Shown here one piece after another: positions 25,252 to 33,421 of a stretch of DNA of 64,000 bases (the stretch's first letter is position 1; each line of letters starts with the position of its first letter). The notes under the pieces are model-generated. The model did not search any database and was not told the origin of the DNA. It was given only the letters and a program-made list of their open reading frames with translations. The position numbers were made by a program, and so were the translations under genes. This DNA comes from JALYYC01 sp039922495 (GTDB lineage Bacteria; Chloroflexota; Dormibacteria; CF-121): positions 1 through 64,000 of the forward strand of contig JBDTEO010000010.1 of the NCBI GenBank assembly GCA_039922495.1, written 5' to 3'.

Positions 25252-27309
25252 GTGCTTGCGGGCGAGCGACCAGTGCTACGCAAGGCCACCTGTGCGGTCA
25301 AGGTCAACGGCGAGTGGTATGCGAGCACCGGCTCGCCCCAGCCGCATCAAGATCGCTCCGCGATCAGCTGGGACGCGGGACCGGCGCTGGCCAGCGCCCG
25401 GCTGATCCAGCACGATGGCAGCGTCGTCATCGAGTGCGAGCTCAACAATCGGGGCGATACCACGCTCACCTTCAACGCCTGGCGACCGCTGGTGGTCGAC
25501 GGCGGTGGCTCCGCGCTGCACGTCGGCGAGGAACCGTGGCGGGCCAGCGCGCTGATCAACGGTTACCAGTCGTGGGATTATGCCGGCATCCACCCACTCG
25601 ATGAGGCGATCAAGGAAGGTGAGCGCAACCCGCCCGCCTACTCCTGGTGGACGGCGGCGGTCTGCGATGGGCAGGCGATGTTCGTCGCCCAGGTGCTCAA
25701 GGCGCGGCGGTTCGCCACCGTCTTCACCTGGCACTATCACCGGGACCAGCAACCAGGTGATTCGCTGCCGACCGACATTCCGAACTTCGTCGCCGAGCAG
25801 CACGGGTCGCCGCTCTCGCAACCGGAGCAGCGGAGCGGCATGCCCGAGGCGCTGCAGCTGGAGGTCCCGCCCGGGGAGGGCATCGTCTCCGATCCCGTCC
25901 TCCTTCTGTATGGCGAGGATGGCACCGCCACGCTGCGGAAGGCGGTTGCGCTTGCCGGACAGGCCTCCAGCGCCTGCAGCTTTCCGGTCGTGCCCCGTGG
26001 CTGGTGTAGCTGGTACCACCTCGGGCTGGCGGTCACGGCTGAGGACATCACCCGGCACGCCGCCTTTGTTGCCAAGCGATTTCCGGAGCTGGCCAGGACC
26101 ATCGGCGCCGGCCACCGGCCCGTAATCCAGCTCGATGATGGCTGGATGCCGCGCTGGCAACGCTGGGGCGACTGGGTCGCCAACGAGTTCTTCTCGCAGG
26201 GGCTTCGAGCCCTGGCAACGTCCGTGCGCCGGCACCGGCTCGAGATCGGCATCTGGCTGGCGCCCTTCCATGTCGCGGCGGATTCCGAGCTCGCGGCAGC
26301 GCATCCGGATTGGCTGGTCCGAACCGACGCCGGCCAACCGCTGGTGGACCCGCGCCTGAATCGCGCTTACCACATCCTCGACCCGACGCATCCGGAGGCG
26401 ATCACGTTCCTGGAGAAACTGTTCCGGGCGCTCCGCCAGGATGGGTTCAGCTATTTCAAGATCGACTTTCTGTATGGCGCCGCCTACGAGGGCCGCCGCC
26501 ACGACCCCGAAGTCACCGGGACGCAGGCGCTGCGGCTCGGCCTCAACCGGATCTTCGACGCGGTCAATCCGCCGGGCAAACCGGAACAGGCGTTCGTCCT
26601 CGCCTGTGGCGCGCCACTGCTGCCGGTGGTCGGCCTGGCCCACGGGTTCCGCAGCGGTGGCGACGTCGGGGCGCCGCAGATGGTCGAGGGGAAGGTGGCG
26701 CCGCCCTATGTGGGCTTCGCCCTGATCCTGTCCATGGCCCGCAATCAGGCGGCACGACTCTTCTTCAACCAGAGCCTCTTCATCCTCGATGCCGACGTCG
26801 TGATGGCCGCCTCGCCGCAGCTCACGCCTGACCAGGCCCGCGTGATGATCACGATCGCGGCGCTCTCGGGCGGCATCTTCATGCTGAGCGACGACCTGGA
26901 AACGCTGCCCAAGGACCGGCTCGCGCTCCTGCGCAACGCCAACGTCCTCGCCCTCGTCGGCGGTCCGGCGGCGGAGCCGGTGCACCTCTTCAGCGCGCCG
27001 GAGCGGGAGGCGTCCGATCACTGGTACGCGTCACCGCAGGAACTGCCGCCGCTGTGGGTCCGGCGCGAAACCGACGGCAGCTTTATCGCGGCGGTCTACA
27101 ACTGGAGCGAGAAGCCGCGACCCTACCGCCTGCGCTTTGCCGAGGTGACCGGCGCAACCGGCGCGTTCGCGCTCTCTGATCTCTGGTCGCCCCGGCGCGG
27201 CGGACGGCAACTGGGGACACGTACCGATGGCATCCGGCTGACGATGCCGCCGCACAGTGTGCGACTACTTAAAATGGAACCTGCGCCGGCTGCACCCGGG
27301 CAGCCCTAA
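25252..27309 (+). CDS. GH36-type alpha-galactosidase
   Basis: 685 residues from a GTG at 25252. Family GH36/GH-D: a beta-sandwich N terminus, then a TIM barrel with WCSWYHLG, QLDDGWMPRWQRWGDW, IGIWLAPFHV, YFKIDFLYG (nucleophile Asp405) and RSGGDVG (acid/base Asp471), then a C-terminal beta domain. No signal peptide, so a cytoplasmic enzyme releasing alpha-galactosides is likely. The start is uncertain: the frame stays open upstream with strand-like sequence LDLTVHADQAAGNFSV from a CTG at 25207, so translation may begin there, just after the small gene before it. No sugar transporter is adjacent. Confidence 0.88.
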   Translation: MLAGERPVLRKATCAVKVNGEWYASTGSPQPHQDRSAISWDAGPALASARLIQHDGSVVIECELNNRGDTTLTFNAWRPLVVDGGGSALHVGEEPWRASALINGYQSWDYAGIHPLDEAIKEGERNPPAYSWWTAAVCDGQAMFVAQVLKARRFATVFTWHYHRDQQPGDSLPTDIPNFVAEQHGSPLSQPEQRSGMPEALQLEVPPGEGIVSDPVLLLYGEDGTATLRKAVALAGQASSACSFPVVPRGWCSWYHLGLAVTAEDITRHAAFVAKRFPELARTIGAGHRPVIQLDDGWMPRWQRWGDWVANEFFSQGLRALATSVRRHRLEIGIWLAPFHVAADSELAAAHPDWLVRTDAGQPLVDPRLNRAYHILDPTHPEAITFLEKLFRALRQDGFSYFKIDFLYGAAYEGRRHDPEVTGTQALRLGLNRIFDAVNPPGKPEQAFVLACGAPLLPVVGLAHGFRSGGDVGAPQMVEGKVAPPYVGFALILSMARNQAARLFFNQSLFILDADVVMAASPQLTPDQARVMITIAALSGGIFMLSDDLETLPKDRLALLRNANVLALVGGPAAEPVHLFSAPEREASDHWYASPQELPPLWVRRETDGSFIAAVYNWSEKPRPYRLRFAEVTGATGAFALSDLWSPRRGGRQLGTRTDGIRLTMPPHSVRLLKMEPAPAAPGQP

Positions 27310-27328
27310 CCGCACCCAGGTCCAAACC

Positions 27329-27949
27329 ATGCGTCGTGTGCTCTTTTTCCGTGTCTATGACGTGCTGCGCGACCGGCTCCCCGAGCTGGAGCGAGACACG
27401 CGCGACTTCGCCAGGAGCCGTGCCTGGCGGGGCGATCGCTTCTGGCTGGCAACCCCGAACACGACCGCGCTCTTCGAGGCGGAGTATTTTCGGCACGCCA
27501 GGGAGGAAGAAGGTCCGGGGCTGTCAGGCGCCGGCTTCATCCGCCTGCTCGGCGACGAAACGGACGCCATCGCCTCGCTGTACTTTCTCAATGACGCCTC
27601 CCAGCGCTTCCACGGCCGCGCCATGCTGAAAGATGAGGAGAATCCGATCGCGAAGCTTCGATCCCTCGACATCCGGCAGGGTCGCCTGCCATCCGGCATG
27701 CCGATCGAGGACGTCCTGGCCGCACGGCCGGTGATCAAGAAGTTGGAAGGAGAGGCGATCACCTTTTATCCGCCGACCTACCGGCCGAATCCCTACTTTC
27801 GCCTGGACAAGCCCGGGATGTGGGGCTTCAGCCTGCGGGGCGGGATCCGCGACTTTGCCCCATCGTTCCTGGAAGCCGAGGCGGAGGCGATGCGGATCTA
27901 TCGCGGCTTTCGACAGATCAAGCAAAAGTTCGAAGACCTCGATCAGTGA
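27329..27949 (+). CDS. Hypothetical protein (206 aa)
   Basis: Not recognised. 206 residues from the ATG at 27329 (MRRVLFFRVYDVLRDRLPELERDTRDFARSR). A soluble, charged alpha/beta protein with PNTTALFEAEYFRHA, DAIASLYFLNDASQRFHGRAML, YPPTYRPNPYFRLDKPGMWGF and a helical C-terminal tail (FRQIKQKFEDLDQ). No signal peptide or membrane segment. Its stop overlaps the next start (GTGA), so it is translated together with the lipase-like gene. Confidence 0.75.
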   Translation: MRRVLFFRVYDVLRDRLPELERDTRDFARSRAWRGDRFWLATPNTTALFEAEYFRHAREEEGPGLSGAGFIRLLGDETDAIASLYFLNDASQRFHGRAMLKDEENPIAKLRSLDIRQGRLPSGMPIEDVLAARPVIKKLEGEAITFYPPTYRPNPYFRLDKPGMWGFSLRGGIRDFAPSFLEAEAEAMRIYRGFRQIKQKFEDLDQ

Positions 27950-28812
27950 CGGAAACCAGCGTCACCCTGAAGAGCGCCGATGGGCTGGACCTCCAGGTGC
28001 GGCGGTGGCAGGATCCCGCCACCCCGAAGGCGTGGACGTTTGTGGTTGTTCATGGGTTGGGCGAGCACTCGGGCCGCTACCAGCGATTTGCCGAATGGTT
28101 CACCGAACGGGGCGCGACGGTCTACGCCATGGATCTCCGCGGCCACGGTCACAGTGGCGGACCGCGTGGGCACACGCCGAGCATGAATGCGCTGATCGAC
28201 GACATTGACCGGGTCGTGCAACATGCACGCGAGGAGAGCGGTCGTCCTCTCGTGCTGGTTGCCCACTCGTTTGGTGGGCTTCTGGGGATCGTCTATGCCA
28301 TGCGTCATGGCGACCGCCTCGACCGCGCCGTCTTCAGCGCACCAGCGTTGAAAGTGAAGGCGCAGGTGCCGGCCTGGAAGCGCGCCGTCGCGCGGGTCCT
28401 TCCGCGCATCGCGCCGCGGACCAGCCTCTCGAACGAGGTTGATCCCAGCATCCTCAGTCATGACCCGGCGGTCGGGTCGGCCTACACAAGCGATCCGCTG
28501 GTCCACAACCGCATCACCGCCGGCCTGTACGGTGAGACATTCGCGCGCGGCGAATCGATCATCGCCCGCGCCGCCGAAGTGCGCGTGCCGTTCCTGCTGC
28601 TCCATGGCGCCCGTGATCAGCTCATCGATCCCGGTGGGAGCCAGCGGTTTTTCGCGCAGGCCACCGCACCGGACCGTGCTTATTGCCTCTATCCGGGTAT
28701 GTTCCACGAAATCTTCAACGAGGTGGACCAGGAGATGGTCTTCCAGGACATCGAGAGCTGGCTGACGCAGCGCACGGACGCGCACCTCACCGGCTGGAAC
28801 TCGCCGCCCTGA
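27946..28812 (+). CDS. Alpha/beta hydrolase, monoacylglycerol lipase-like
   Basis: 288 residues from the GTG at 27946, overlapping the previous stop by four bases. Hydrolase_4 (lysophospholipase/monoacylglycerol lipase) pattern: VVVHGLGEHSGRYQRFAEW oxyanion strand, MDLRGHGHSGGPRG, nucleophile Ser in LVAHSFGGLLG, acid in LLLHGARDQLIDP, and His in YPGMFHEIFNE. All three catalytic residues are present. The nucleophile elbow reads AHSFGG instead of GHSMGG, a common variation. Cytoplasmic; the substrate is unknown beyond the family tendency for glycerides or lysophospholipids. Confidence 0.9.
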   Translation: MTETSVTLKSADGLDLQVRRWQDPATPKAWTFVVVHGLGEHSGRYQRFAEWFTERGATVYAMDLRGHGHSGGPRGHTPSMNALIDDIDRVVQHAREESGRPLVLVAHSFGGLLGIVYAMRHGDRLDRAVFSAPALKVKAQVPAWKRAVARVLPRIAPRTSLSNEVDPSILSHDPAVGSAYTSDPLVHNRITAGLYGETFARGESIIARAAEVRVPFLLLHGARDQLIDPGGSQRFFAQATAPDRAYCLYPGMFHEIFNEVDQEMVFQDIESWLTQRTDAHLTGWNSPP

Positions 28813-28828
28813 TCGCCACGACCGGCCC

Positions 28829-29287
28829 GTGCGCGTCGTAATTCAGCGCGTCACCGAAGCCTCCGTGACGTGGGAGGGTGGCGAGTCGTCGATCGCTGCC
28901 GGATTCTGCGTCCTGGTTGGAGTGGCCGAGACCGACTCCGATCGCGATGCCGACTACCTCGCCGACAAGATCCTGAAACTCCGCGTCTTCAGCGACGAGG
29001 CGGGGAAATTCAACCGCAGCGCCACGCAGGTCGCGGCCGGCCTCCTGGTGATCTCGCAATTCACGCTCTTTGCCGACGCTCGGGGCCAGAACCGACCGAG
29101 CTTTCTTAAGGCGGCGCGCCCCGAGATCGGGCGGCCGCTGCTGGAGCGATTCGTCGACCGCCTTCGGCAGAGCGGCCTGCCGGTGGAGACCGGTTCCTTC
29201 GGCGCGCAGATGGCGGTGCGACTGGTCAACGACGGCCCGGTCACGCTGGTGCTGAGCACCGACGACTGGCAGACTCGCATCGGCTGA
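28829..29287 (+). CDS. dtd: D-aminoacyl-tRNA deacylase Dtd
   Basis: 152 residues, GTG start, full family length. Dtd hydrolyses D-aminoacyl-tRNAs (and glycyl-tRNA-Ala), keeping D-amino acids out of proteins. The MRVVIQRVTEASVTW opening, the catalytic-site motif SQFTLFAD at residues 76-83, the RPSFLKAARPEIG helix and the C-terminal NDGPVTLVL motif, which supplies the cross-subunit GP pair, are all intact. It lies 16 bases after the lipase gene, probably in the same transcript. Confidence 0.96.
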   Translation: MRVVIQRVTEASVTWEGGESSIAAGFCVLVGVAETDSDRDADYLADKILKLRVFSDEAGKFNRSATQVAAGLLVISQFTLFADARGQNRPSFLKAARPEIGRPLLERFVDRLRQSGLPVETGSFGAQMAVRLVNDGPVTLVLSTDDWQTRIG

Positions 29288-29443
29288 CCGGCCGACTGCC
29301 ATACGGGCAGCGCCGTAGATTCCTGTCAATTCATTGTGGCGGCACCGTTCACGCCGGCCACAACCCACGGTTGAAGGGTCACGCAACGCAATGCGCAATG
29401 TTGCGACGACGACGGCGGGATAGCCTGTGGACGAGGCAATCCC

Positions 29444-29962
29444 ATGGTGACCCAGATGACAAACAAACTGCTGGCGACGGTGATGGCGTTTGCCGTCAGC
29501 ACCGGGCTCGCCGCTCATGCGGCGCAGGACCCGCAGCGGGCGTTGCCGCAGGTCAACCTGGCGAAAATCACGCTGCCCAAGGCAACCTCCGTGCCGCAGG
29601 CGGTGCAGACGGTGCAGACGGCCGCCAACCATGTCGCGGATGTTGCCACCACCGCGGTTGACCCGAGCGCGGCGATCCGGGCGGCGTTCCAGCGCGATCA
29701 TGTCGCCCTGGAGCATCTCCGCCAGCCGGCCTCCGCCCTCAAGGGGAGCGCCCATCCGGCCTTCAATCACCTGATCTCCAACGACGAGGCGACGCTGGTC
29801 GAGCTGGAGAAGACGGCGCTGGCCGTAAAGAGCGGCTCGGCCGCGAGCAGCATCGCCGCCATGGACCAGCTGGTCGCCTCGGCGCAAGCCGAGCTCAACC
29901 GGCAACTCGCGACGGCGGGCGCGACCAAGGCGACCGGCAACGGTCACGCAAAGAAGAGCTAG
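29444..29962 (+). CDS. Exported Ala-rich hypothetical protein
   Basis: 172 residues; the ATG at 29444 or the one at 29459 both give a signal peptide (NKLLATVMAFAVSTGLAAHAAQ). The mature part is Ala/Val-rich and helical (AVQTVQTAANHVADVATTAV, then two long helices) with no cysteines and a Lys-rich end (GNGHAKKS). Family unknown. Its stop overlaps the convergent HAAS gene by four bases. Confidence 0.65.
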   Translation: MVTQMTNKLLATVMAFAVSTGLAAHAAQDPQRALPQVNLAKITLPKATSVPQAVQTVQTAANHVADVATTAVDPSAAIRAAFQRDHVALEHLRQPASALKGSAHPAFNHLISNDEATLVELEKTALAVKSGSAASSIAAMDQLVASAQAELNRQLATAGATKATGNGHAKKS

Positions 29963-30582
29963 GCCGCTCGCAGCGCCGGGCGCCGTCCCCATCGCAGGCG
30001 AATAGCCAGGTATGCCAGCGTCAGCAGCGGGAGGACCAGCAAGACCGCGAAGAGAATCACGCCGAAGGCCTGCTCCAGGCCCGAGGGCCCGGGTGTGCAG
30101 GTCGAATGGACGACACCCGCCGCGTCGGTGATAGCGCCGCATCGCCGAGCGGTCCCTGACGCCATCGCGCCGATCACGAAGAACGACAGATAGCCACCCG
30201 GCGGCAGCAGGATGCCGAGCACTTTGTCACGCCGCTTCCAGGCTGGCGACGTCCAGAGCAGGATCACGCCGATCGGCCACGCGACCAGCATGAGGACCAG
30301 GGCCCCGATCTCGAGGAGCCCGGGTTGATACGGCGGCGCGGCCTGCAAGCCGAGCCGCTCGCGGGCGTCGGCGACCACGACCGACGGCTCACCGAGCCGG
30401 TCGAGGATGTTGAGGATGGTGGCGTCCGTCTCATCGTTGGCTTCGCGGGCGCGGGCTTCGGCGATGTGCGCGCGCATATCGTCGAGCAACTCGCTTCGCG
30501 ATCCTTTGGGCAGATCGCGCGCGGCGTCGGACAGCCGGGCGAGATAGCCATCGATCAGTTGGTCGGCATGCGGGGCGGTCAT
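29959..30582 (-). CDS. HAAS-type membrane protein, PadR partner
   Basis: 207 residues from the ATG at 30582, preceded by AGGAGGCGAGG. The first 80 residues (LIDGYLARLSDAARDLPKGSRSELLDDMRAHIAEARA ... ILNILDRLGEPSVVVADAR) form a HAAS-type helical signalling domain. It is followed by about four TM helices (VLMLVAWPIGVILLW, YLSFFVIGAMASG, VILFAVLLVLPLLTLAYLAI). Genes of this type usually sit next to a PadR regulator, as here, with a four-base overlap. It probably relays or tunes PadR-controlled membrane responses. Confidence 0.8.
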   Translation of the reverse strand: MTAPHADQLIDGYLARLSDAARDLPKGSRSELLDDMRAHIAEARAREANDETDATILNILDRLGEPSVVVADARERLGLQAAPPYQPGLLEIGALVLMLVAWPIGVILLWTSPAWKRRDKVLGILLPPGGYLSFFVIGAMASGTARRCGAITDAAGVVHSTCTPGPSGLEQAFGVILFAVLLVLPLLTLAYLAIRLRWGRRPALRAA

Positions 30583-30917
30583 GATTTCCTCGCCTCCTGG
30601 AGAATTCCGTCGACGGCGGCGCGAAACGAGATCCATTCCGCTTTGAAGGCCGTCAGCGCGCGCCGGCCTTCGGCGGTCAACTCGTAGTAGCGGCGCGGCG
30701 GTCCGTCGGTCGACTCGCGCCACTCGGTCTTGACCAGCCCATCGCGGCGGAGCCGGCTGAGCAGCGGGTAGAGCGTCCCCTCGGTGGTCAGCATGCCGGT
30801 GTTGCCGAGGGCGTCGATCAAATCGAAGGCGTAGCGCGGTTTGTCACCCATCAGGGCCAGCACGCAATACTCGAGCGCCCCCCGGCGCATCTGGCTCACC
30901 AGGCCGTCGGTTGGCAC
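30579..30917 (-). CDS. PadR-family transcriptional regulator
   Basis: 112 residues from a GTG at 30917 (an ATG at 30890 is an alternative; the frame back to 31058 enters the promoter side of the next gene). Winged helix of PadR type: RRGALEYCVLALMGDKPRYAFDLIDALG, LTTEGTLYPLLSRLRRDGLVKTEW recognition part, GPPRRYYELTAEGRRAL beta wing, and a C-terminal dimerisation helix. It should repress its own two-gene operon and perhaps the divergent capA-like gene. Confidence 0.9.
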   Translation of the reverse strand: MPTDGLVSQMRRGALEYCVLALMGDKPRYAFDLIDALGNTGMLTTEGTLYPLLSRLRRDGLVKTEWRESTDGPPRRYYELTAEGRRALTAFKAEWISFRAAVDGILQEARKS

Positions 30918-30984
30918 GTCTAGAAGGTAGCACAAGCATCCTTGCTGCGCAAGGGACTGGCGAAAGCTGTTACCGTCGCTCCGG

Positions 30985-31005
30985 TTGACGGCCGGCGAAG
31001 TCGTG
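30985..31005 (+). promoter_or_regulatory. Candidate promoter for the CapA-like gene
   Basis: TTGACG at 30985-30990 and TATCCT at 31006-31011 face the CapA-like gene with a 15-base spacer, shorter than the ideal 17. It lies between the divergent padR gene and the TTG start at 31021. A weak assignment from hexamer likeness only. Confidence 0.25.
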
Positions 31006-31020
31006 TATCCTACCGGCGGT

Positions 31021-32115
31021 TTGCGTGCCCGGTCTCTGACCCTGCTCCTGCTTCCCATCCTGGCCGCCTGTACAGGCGGCGCGGCCGATCAAACCGGGGC
31101 GAGCGGCAGCCCAGTCGCGGCAATCAGTGCGACGCCGAGCCCGACCCCGACGCCGGTACCGACCCCTCCGCCGCTCAGCCTCCAGAGCGTCTTTGGTCAG
31201 AACAAGCCCGACCTGTCAACGCTCGACCAGAGCAAGATCCGCGTCCTGATCGCGACCGGGGATGTGATCCCGGCGCGCGAGGTCAACTACCAGGTGCTGC
31301 TCCACCACGACTTCCTCTATCCGTGGCGCCAGACGGCCGACTACCTGAAGACCGGCGACCTGCTCTTTATCAACCTGGAAACGCCGCTGCTGAAGAGCTG
31401 CCCGACCACGCGCACCGGCTTTAAGTTCTGCGGGGACGCCCGCTCGATCGCGGGCTTCGACTACGCCGGCGTGAACGTCGCCAACCTCGCCAATAACCAC
31501 TCGACCAACTACGGCGTGGCTGGCACCAGCGAGACCATCGCCCTGCTTGCCAAGCACGGCATCGGCGTCTCCGGGAACGGGCTCTCGGAGGTGCGCGATA
31601 TTCGTGGGATCAAGTTCGGGTTCATTGGCTTCAACGGCGTGGGCACGAAGATCGACCGAGCCGAGCTCAAGCGCGAGATCGACCTGATCCGGCCAAAGTG
31701 CGACGTGCTCGTGGTCGCGTTTCACTGGGGCAAGGAGTACGAGTTGATCCCGACCACGGCCCCGGGCCTGGCGCCGGACAAACCCATCGAGATCGGCCAT
31801 CTCGCGATCGACCTGGGCGCCGATCTCGTCATTGGCAACCACCCGCACTGGGTCCAGCCGGTGGAGATCTACAAGGACCGCCTGATCGCCTATGCGCACG
31901 GCAACTTCATCTTCGACCAGATGTGGTCGCAGGAGACGCGCGAGGGCGTGGTCGGCCGGTATACCTTCTACGGCACCCAGCTGATCCGGGTCGACTACAA
32001 GCCGCTGGTGATCGACGGCTACGCGCAACCGCGCTGGCTGGACGACAGCACCGGCGAGGGCAAGGCGATCATCGATCGGATGGCGAAGGCCTCAGCCCAG
32101 CTCGGCGTCGGCTAG
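31021..32115 (+). CDS. CapA-family metallophosphatase lipoprotein
   Basis: 364 residues from the TTG at 31021, which gives an ideal lipoprotein signal (LTLLLLPILAAC); a TTG at 30985 is possible but spoils it. A Pro/Thr-rich linker follows (about residues 30-55). The catalytic part has the CapA/PgsA calcineurin-like signatures: IATGDVIPAR, LLFINLETPLL, VANLANNHSTNYG, VVAFHWGKEYE, LVIGNHPHWVQP and YAHGNFIF. Family members are linked to poly-gamma-glutamate capsules, but no pgsBC or other capsule genes are nearby, so the substrate is open. Confidence 0.9.
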   Translation: MRARSLTLLLLPILAACTGGAADQTGASGSPVAAISATPSPTPTPVPTPPPLSLQSVFGQNKPDLSTLDQSKIRVLIATGDVIPAREVNYQVLLHHDFLYPWRQTADYLKTGDLLFINLETPLLKSCPTTRTGFKFCGDARSIAGFDYAGVNVANLANNHSTNYGVAGTSETIALLAKHGIGVSGNGLSEVRDIRGIKFGFIGFNGVGTKIDRAELKREIDLIRPKCDVLVVAFHWGKEYELIPTTAPGLAPDKPIEIGHLAIDLGADLVIGNHPHWVQPVEIYKDRLIAYAHGNFIFDQMWSQETREGVVGRYTFYGTQLIRVDYKPLVIDGYAQPRWLDDSTGEGKAIIDRMAKASAQLGVG

Positions 32116-32127
32116 GTCAGGCGGCGA

Positions 32128-33267
32128 TCACGCGCTGGCCACCCTGGTGGCGGCCATCGGGCTCAGCGGCTCAGGGCTCGCCAGGCTCAGCGGCTCAGCG
32201 CTCGCCGGGCTCAGCGTCTCGCTCGCCGTGCCGCGCAGGTAGACCTCGAGGTAGTGTTCGGCCATGACCCGCGGGCTGAAGCGTTCCCGGGCCACCTCGG
32301 CGCATCGCAACGGGTCAATGCTGTCCAGGCGGCCGGCGGCGGCGACCAGGCCTTCGACGTCATCCGCCAGGAAGCCGGTGACGCCGTCCTCGATCAGCTC
32401 CGGCGCCGACCCGGTGCGCAGGGCCAGCACCGGCGTGCCAACCACCATGCACTCGACCATGGCGAGGCCGAACGGCTCCGGCCATTGCAGCGGGAAAATG
32501 CCGGCGGCGGCGCGCGAGACCAGGCGTGACTTCTCTGCACCCTGGACATTCGGGTAATACTCGACCGATCGGCCAAGGTGTGGTTCGATCTCCTCCTCGA
32601 AGTAGCGCTCGCCTTCCCCACTTCGCTCGACCTTCCCCGCCAGGATCAGCTTGCGCCCGGTCCGGCGGGCGACGTCGATCGCCAGGTGCTGGCCCTTGTC
32701 GTGAGTGATCCGCGCGACCTCGATCAGGTAGCGCTCGCGGGTGTGCCCCGGCGGGGAGCCCGGAATCTCCACGGCGTTCGGGACCACCGCCGCGACCTGG
32801 ACTGCCGGCGCGCTGGCTGCCTGGCTTTTGCTGATCGCGCAGAGCCGGACCTTGCCGGCGACCTCTTGATAGAAGGTGCAGAAGGACTCGAGTAGCTCCC
32901 CGTGAATGGTGTGCACGACGACCGGGGCAGCCTTGGCGTGGAGCGCCAGCAAGACCCCCACCAGGCTGGAGTGGTCATGGATGACGTCGAAGCGCTGCCC
33001 CGCAAGCCGGTTGTAGACGCGCGCCAGGTAGGTATCGAGGCGCGGATACTCGAAGGCCCCACCCAGGTCCTTCGTCCAGCCGCTGTCGGCGACGGCCGTA
33101 ACCCCGGGCCCGGAGCCCTCGGCCCCGAAGACGACGACCTCGTGGCCCATCCTGGTCAGCTCGGTATGGAGCAGGTGGACCACCAGTTCCGTCCCGCCAT
33201 AGCCGCGCGGCGGTAGCGGATACCAGGGCGGCGCCACCAGCGCAATGCGGAGTCGGTCCGAACCCAC
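32128..33267 (-). CDS. GT4-family glycosyltransferase
   Basis: About 379 residues; GTG at 33267 behind GGGAGGAAG. GT-B fold: LRIALVAPPWYPLPPRGYGGTELVVHLL nucleotide-free N domain, FDVIHDHSS, VVVHTIHGELLESF, then the donor-binding domain with EVARITHDKGQHLAIDVARR and WPEPFGLAMVECMVVGTPVLALRTG, holding the E-x7-E pair. The last 30 residues are a low-complexity Leu/Ser/Pro/Glu tail from a DNA repeat. Acceptor and donor sugar are unknown. Confidence 0.88.
   Translation of the reverse strand: MGSDRLRIALVAPPWYPLPPRGYGGTELVVHLLHTELTRMGHEVVVFGAEGSGPGVTAVADSGWTKDLGGAFEYPRLDTYLARVYNRLAGQRFDVIHDHSSLVGVLLALHAKAAPVVVHTIHGELLESFCTFYQEVAGKVRLCAISKSQAASAPAVQVAAVVPNAVEIPGSPPGHTRERYLIEVARITHDKGQHLAIDVARRTGRKLILAGKVERSGEGERYFEEEIEPHLGRSVEYYPNVQGAEKSRLVSRAAAGIFPLQWPEPFGLAMVECMVVGTPVLALRTGSAPELIEDGVTGFLADDVEGLVAAAGRLDSIDPLRCAEVARERFSPRVMAEHYLEVYLRGTASETLSPASAEPLSLASPEPLSPMAATRVASA
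32160..32228 (+). repeat. 24-bp tandem repeat in the glycosyltransferase 3' end
   Basis: Three tandem units beginning ggctcagcg and ending gctcgcc: 32160-32183, 32184-32207 and a shorter 21-base copy 32208-32228. Each unit keeps the reading frame and encodes about eight residues on the minus strand, of the LSPASAEP / LSLASPEP type. Copy-number change would lengthen or shorten the C-terminal tail without frameshift. Confidence 0.75.
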
Positions 33268-33421
33268 GTGTGCTTCCTCCCGGGCGAACGCCCGCCCCCG
33301 TGACTCGATGATATCGAGAAACACCCGCAAACCAACCCGCATAACATGTGATAGTCGGACGCCGCCAACTTGGAGGGGTCTTAAGAGTGTTAATTGCTGA
33401 GTCGGGCACGGTACAGTTGTT

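Noticed and set aside
25276..27021. 581-codon minus-strand ORF
   Set aside because: Antisense shadow of the GH36 gene, whose catalytic motifs are intact on the plus strand.
28787..30142. 451-codon minus-strand ORF
   Set aside because: Antisense to dtd and the exported protein; Arg/His/Gly-rich shadow composition.
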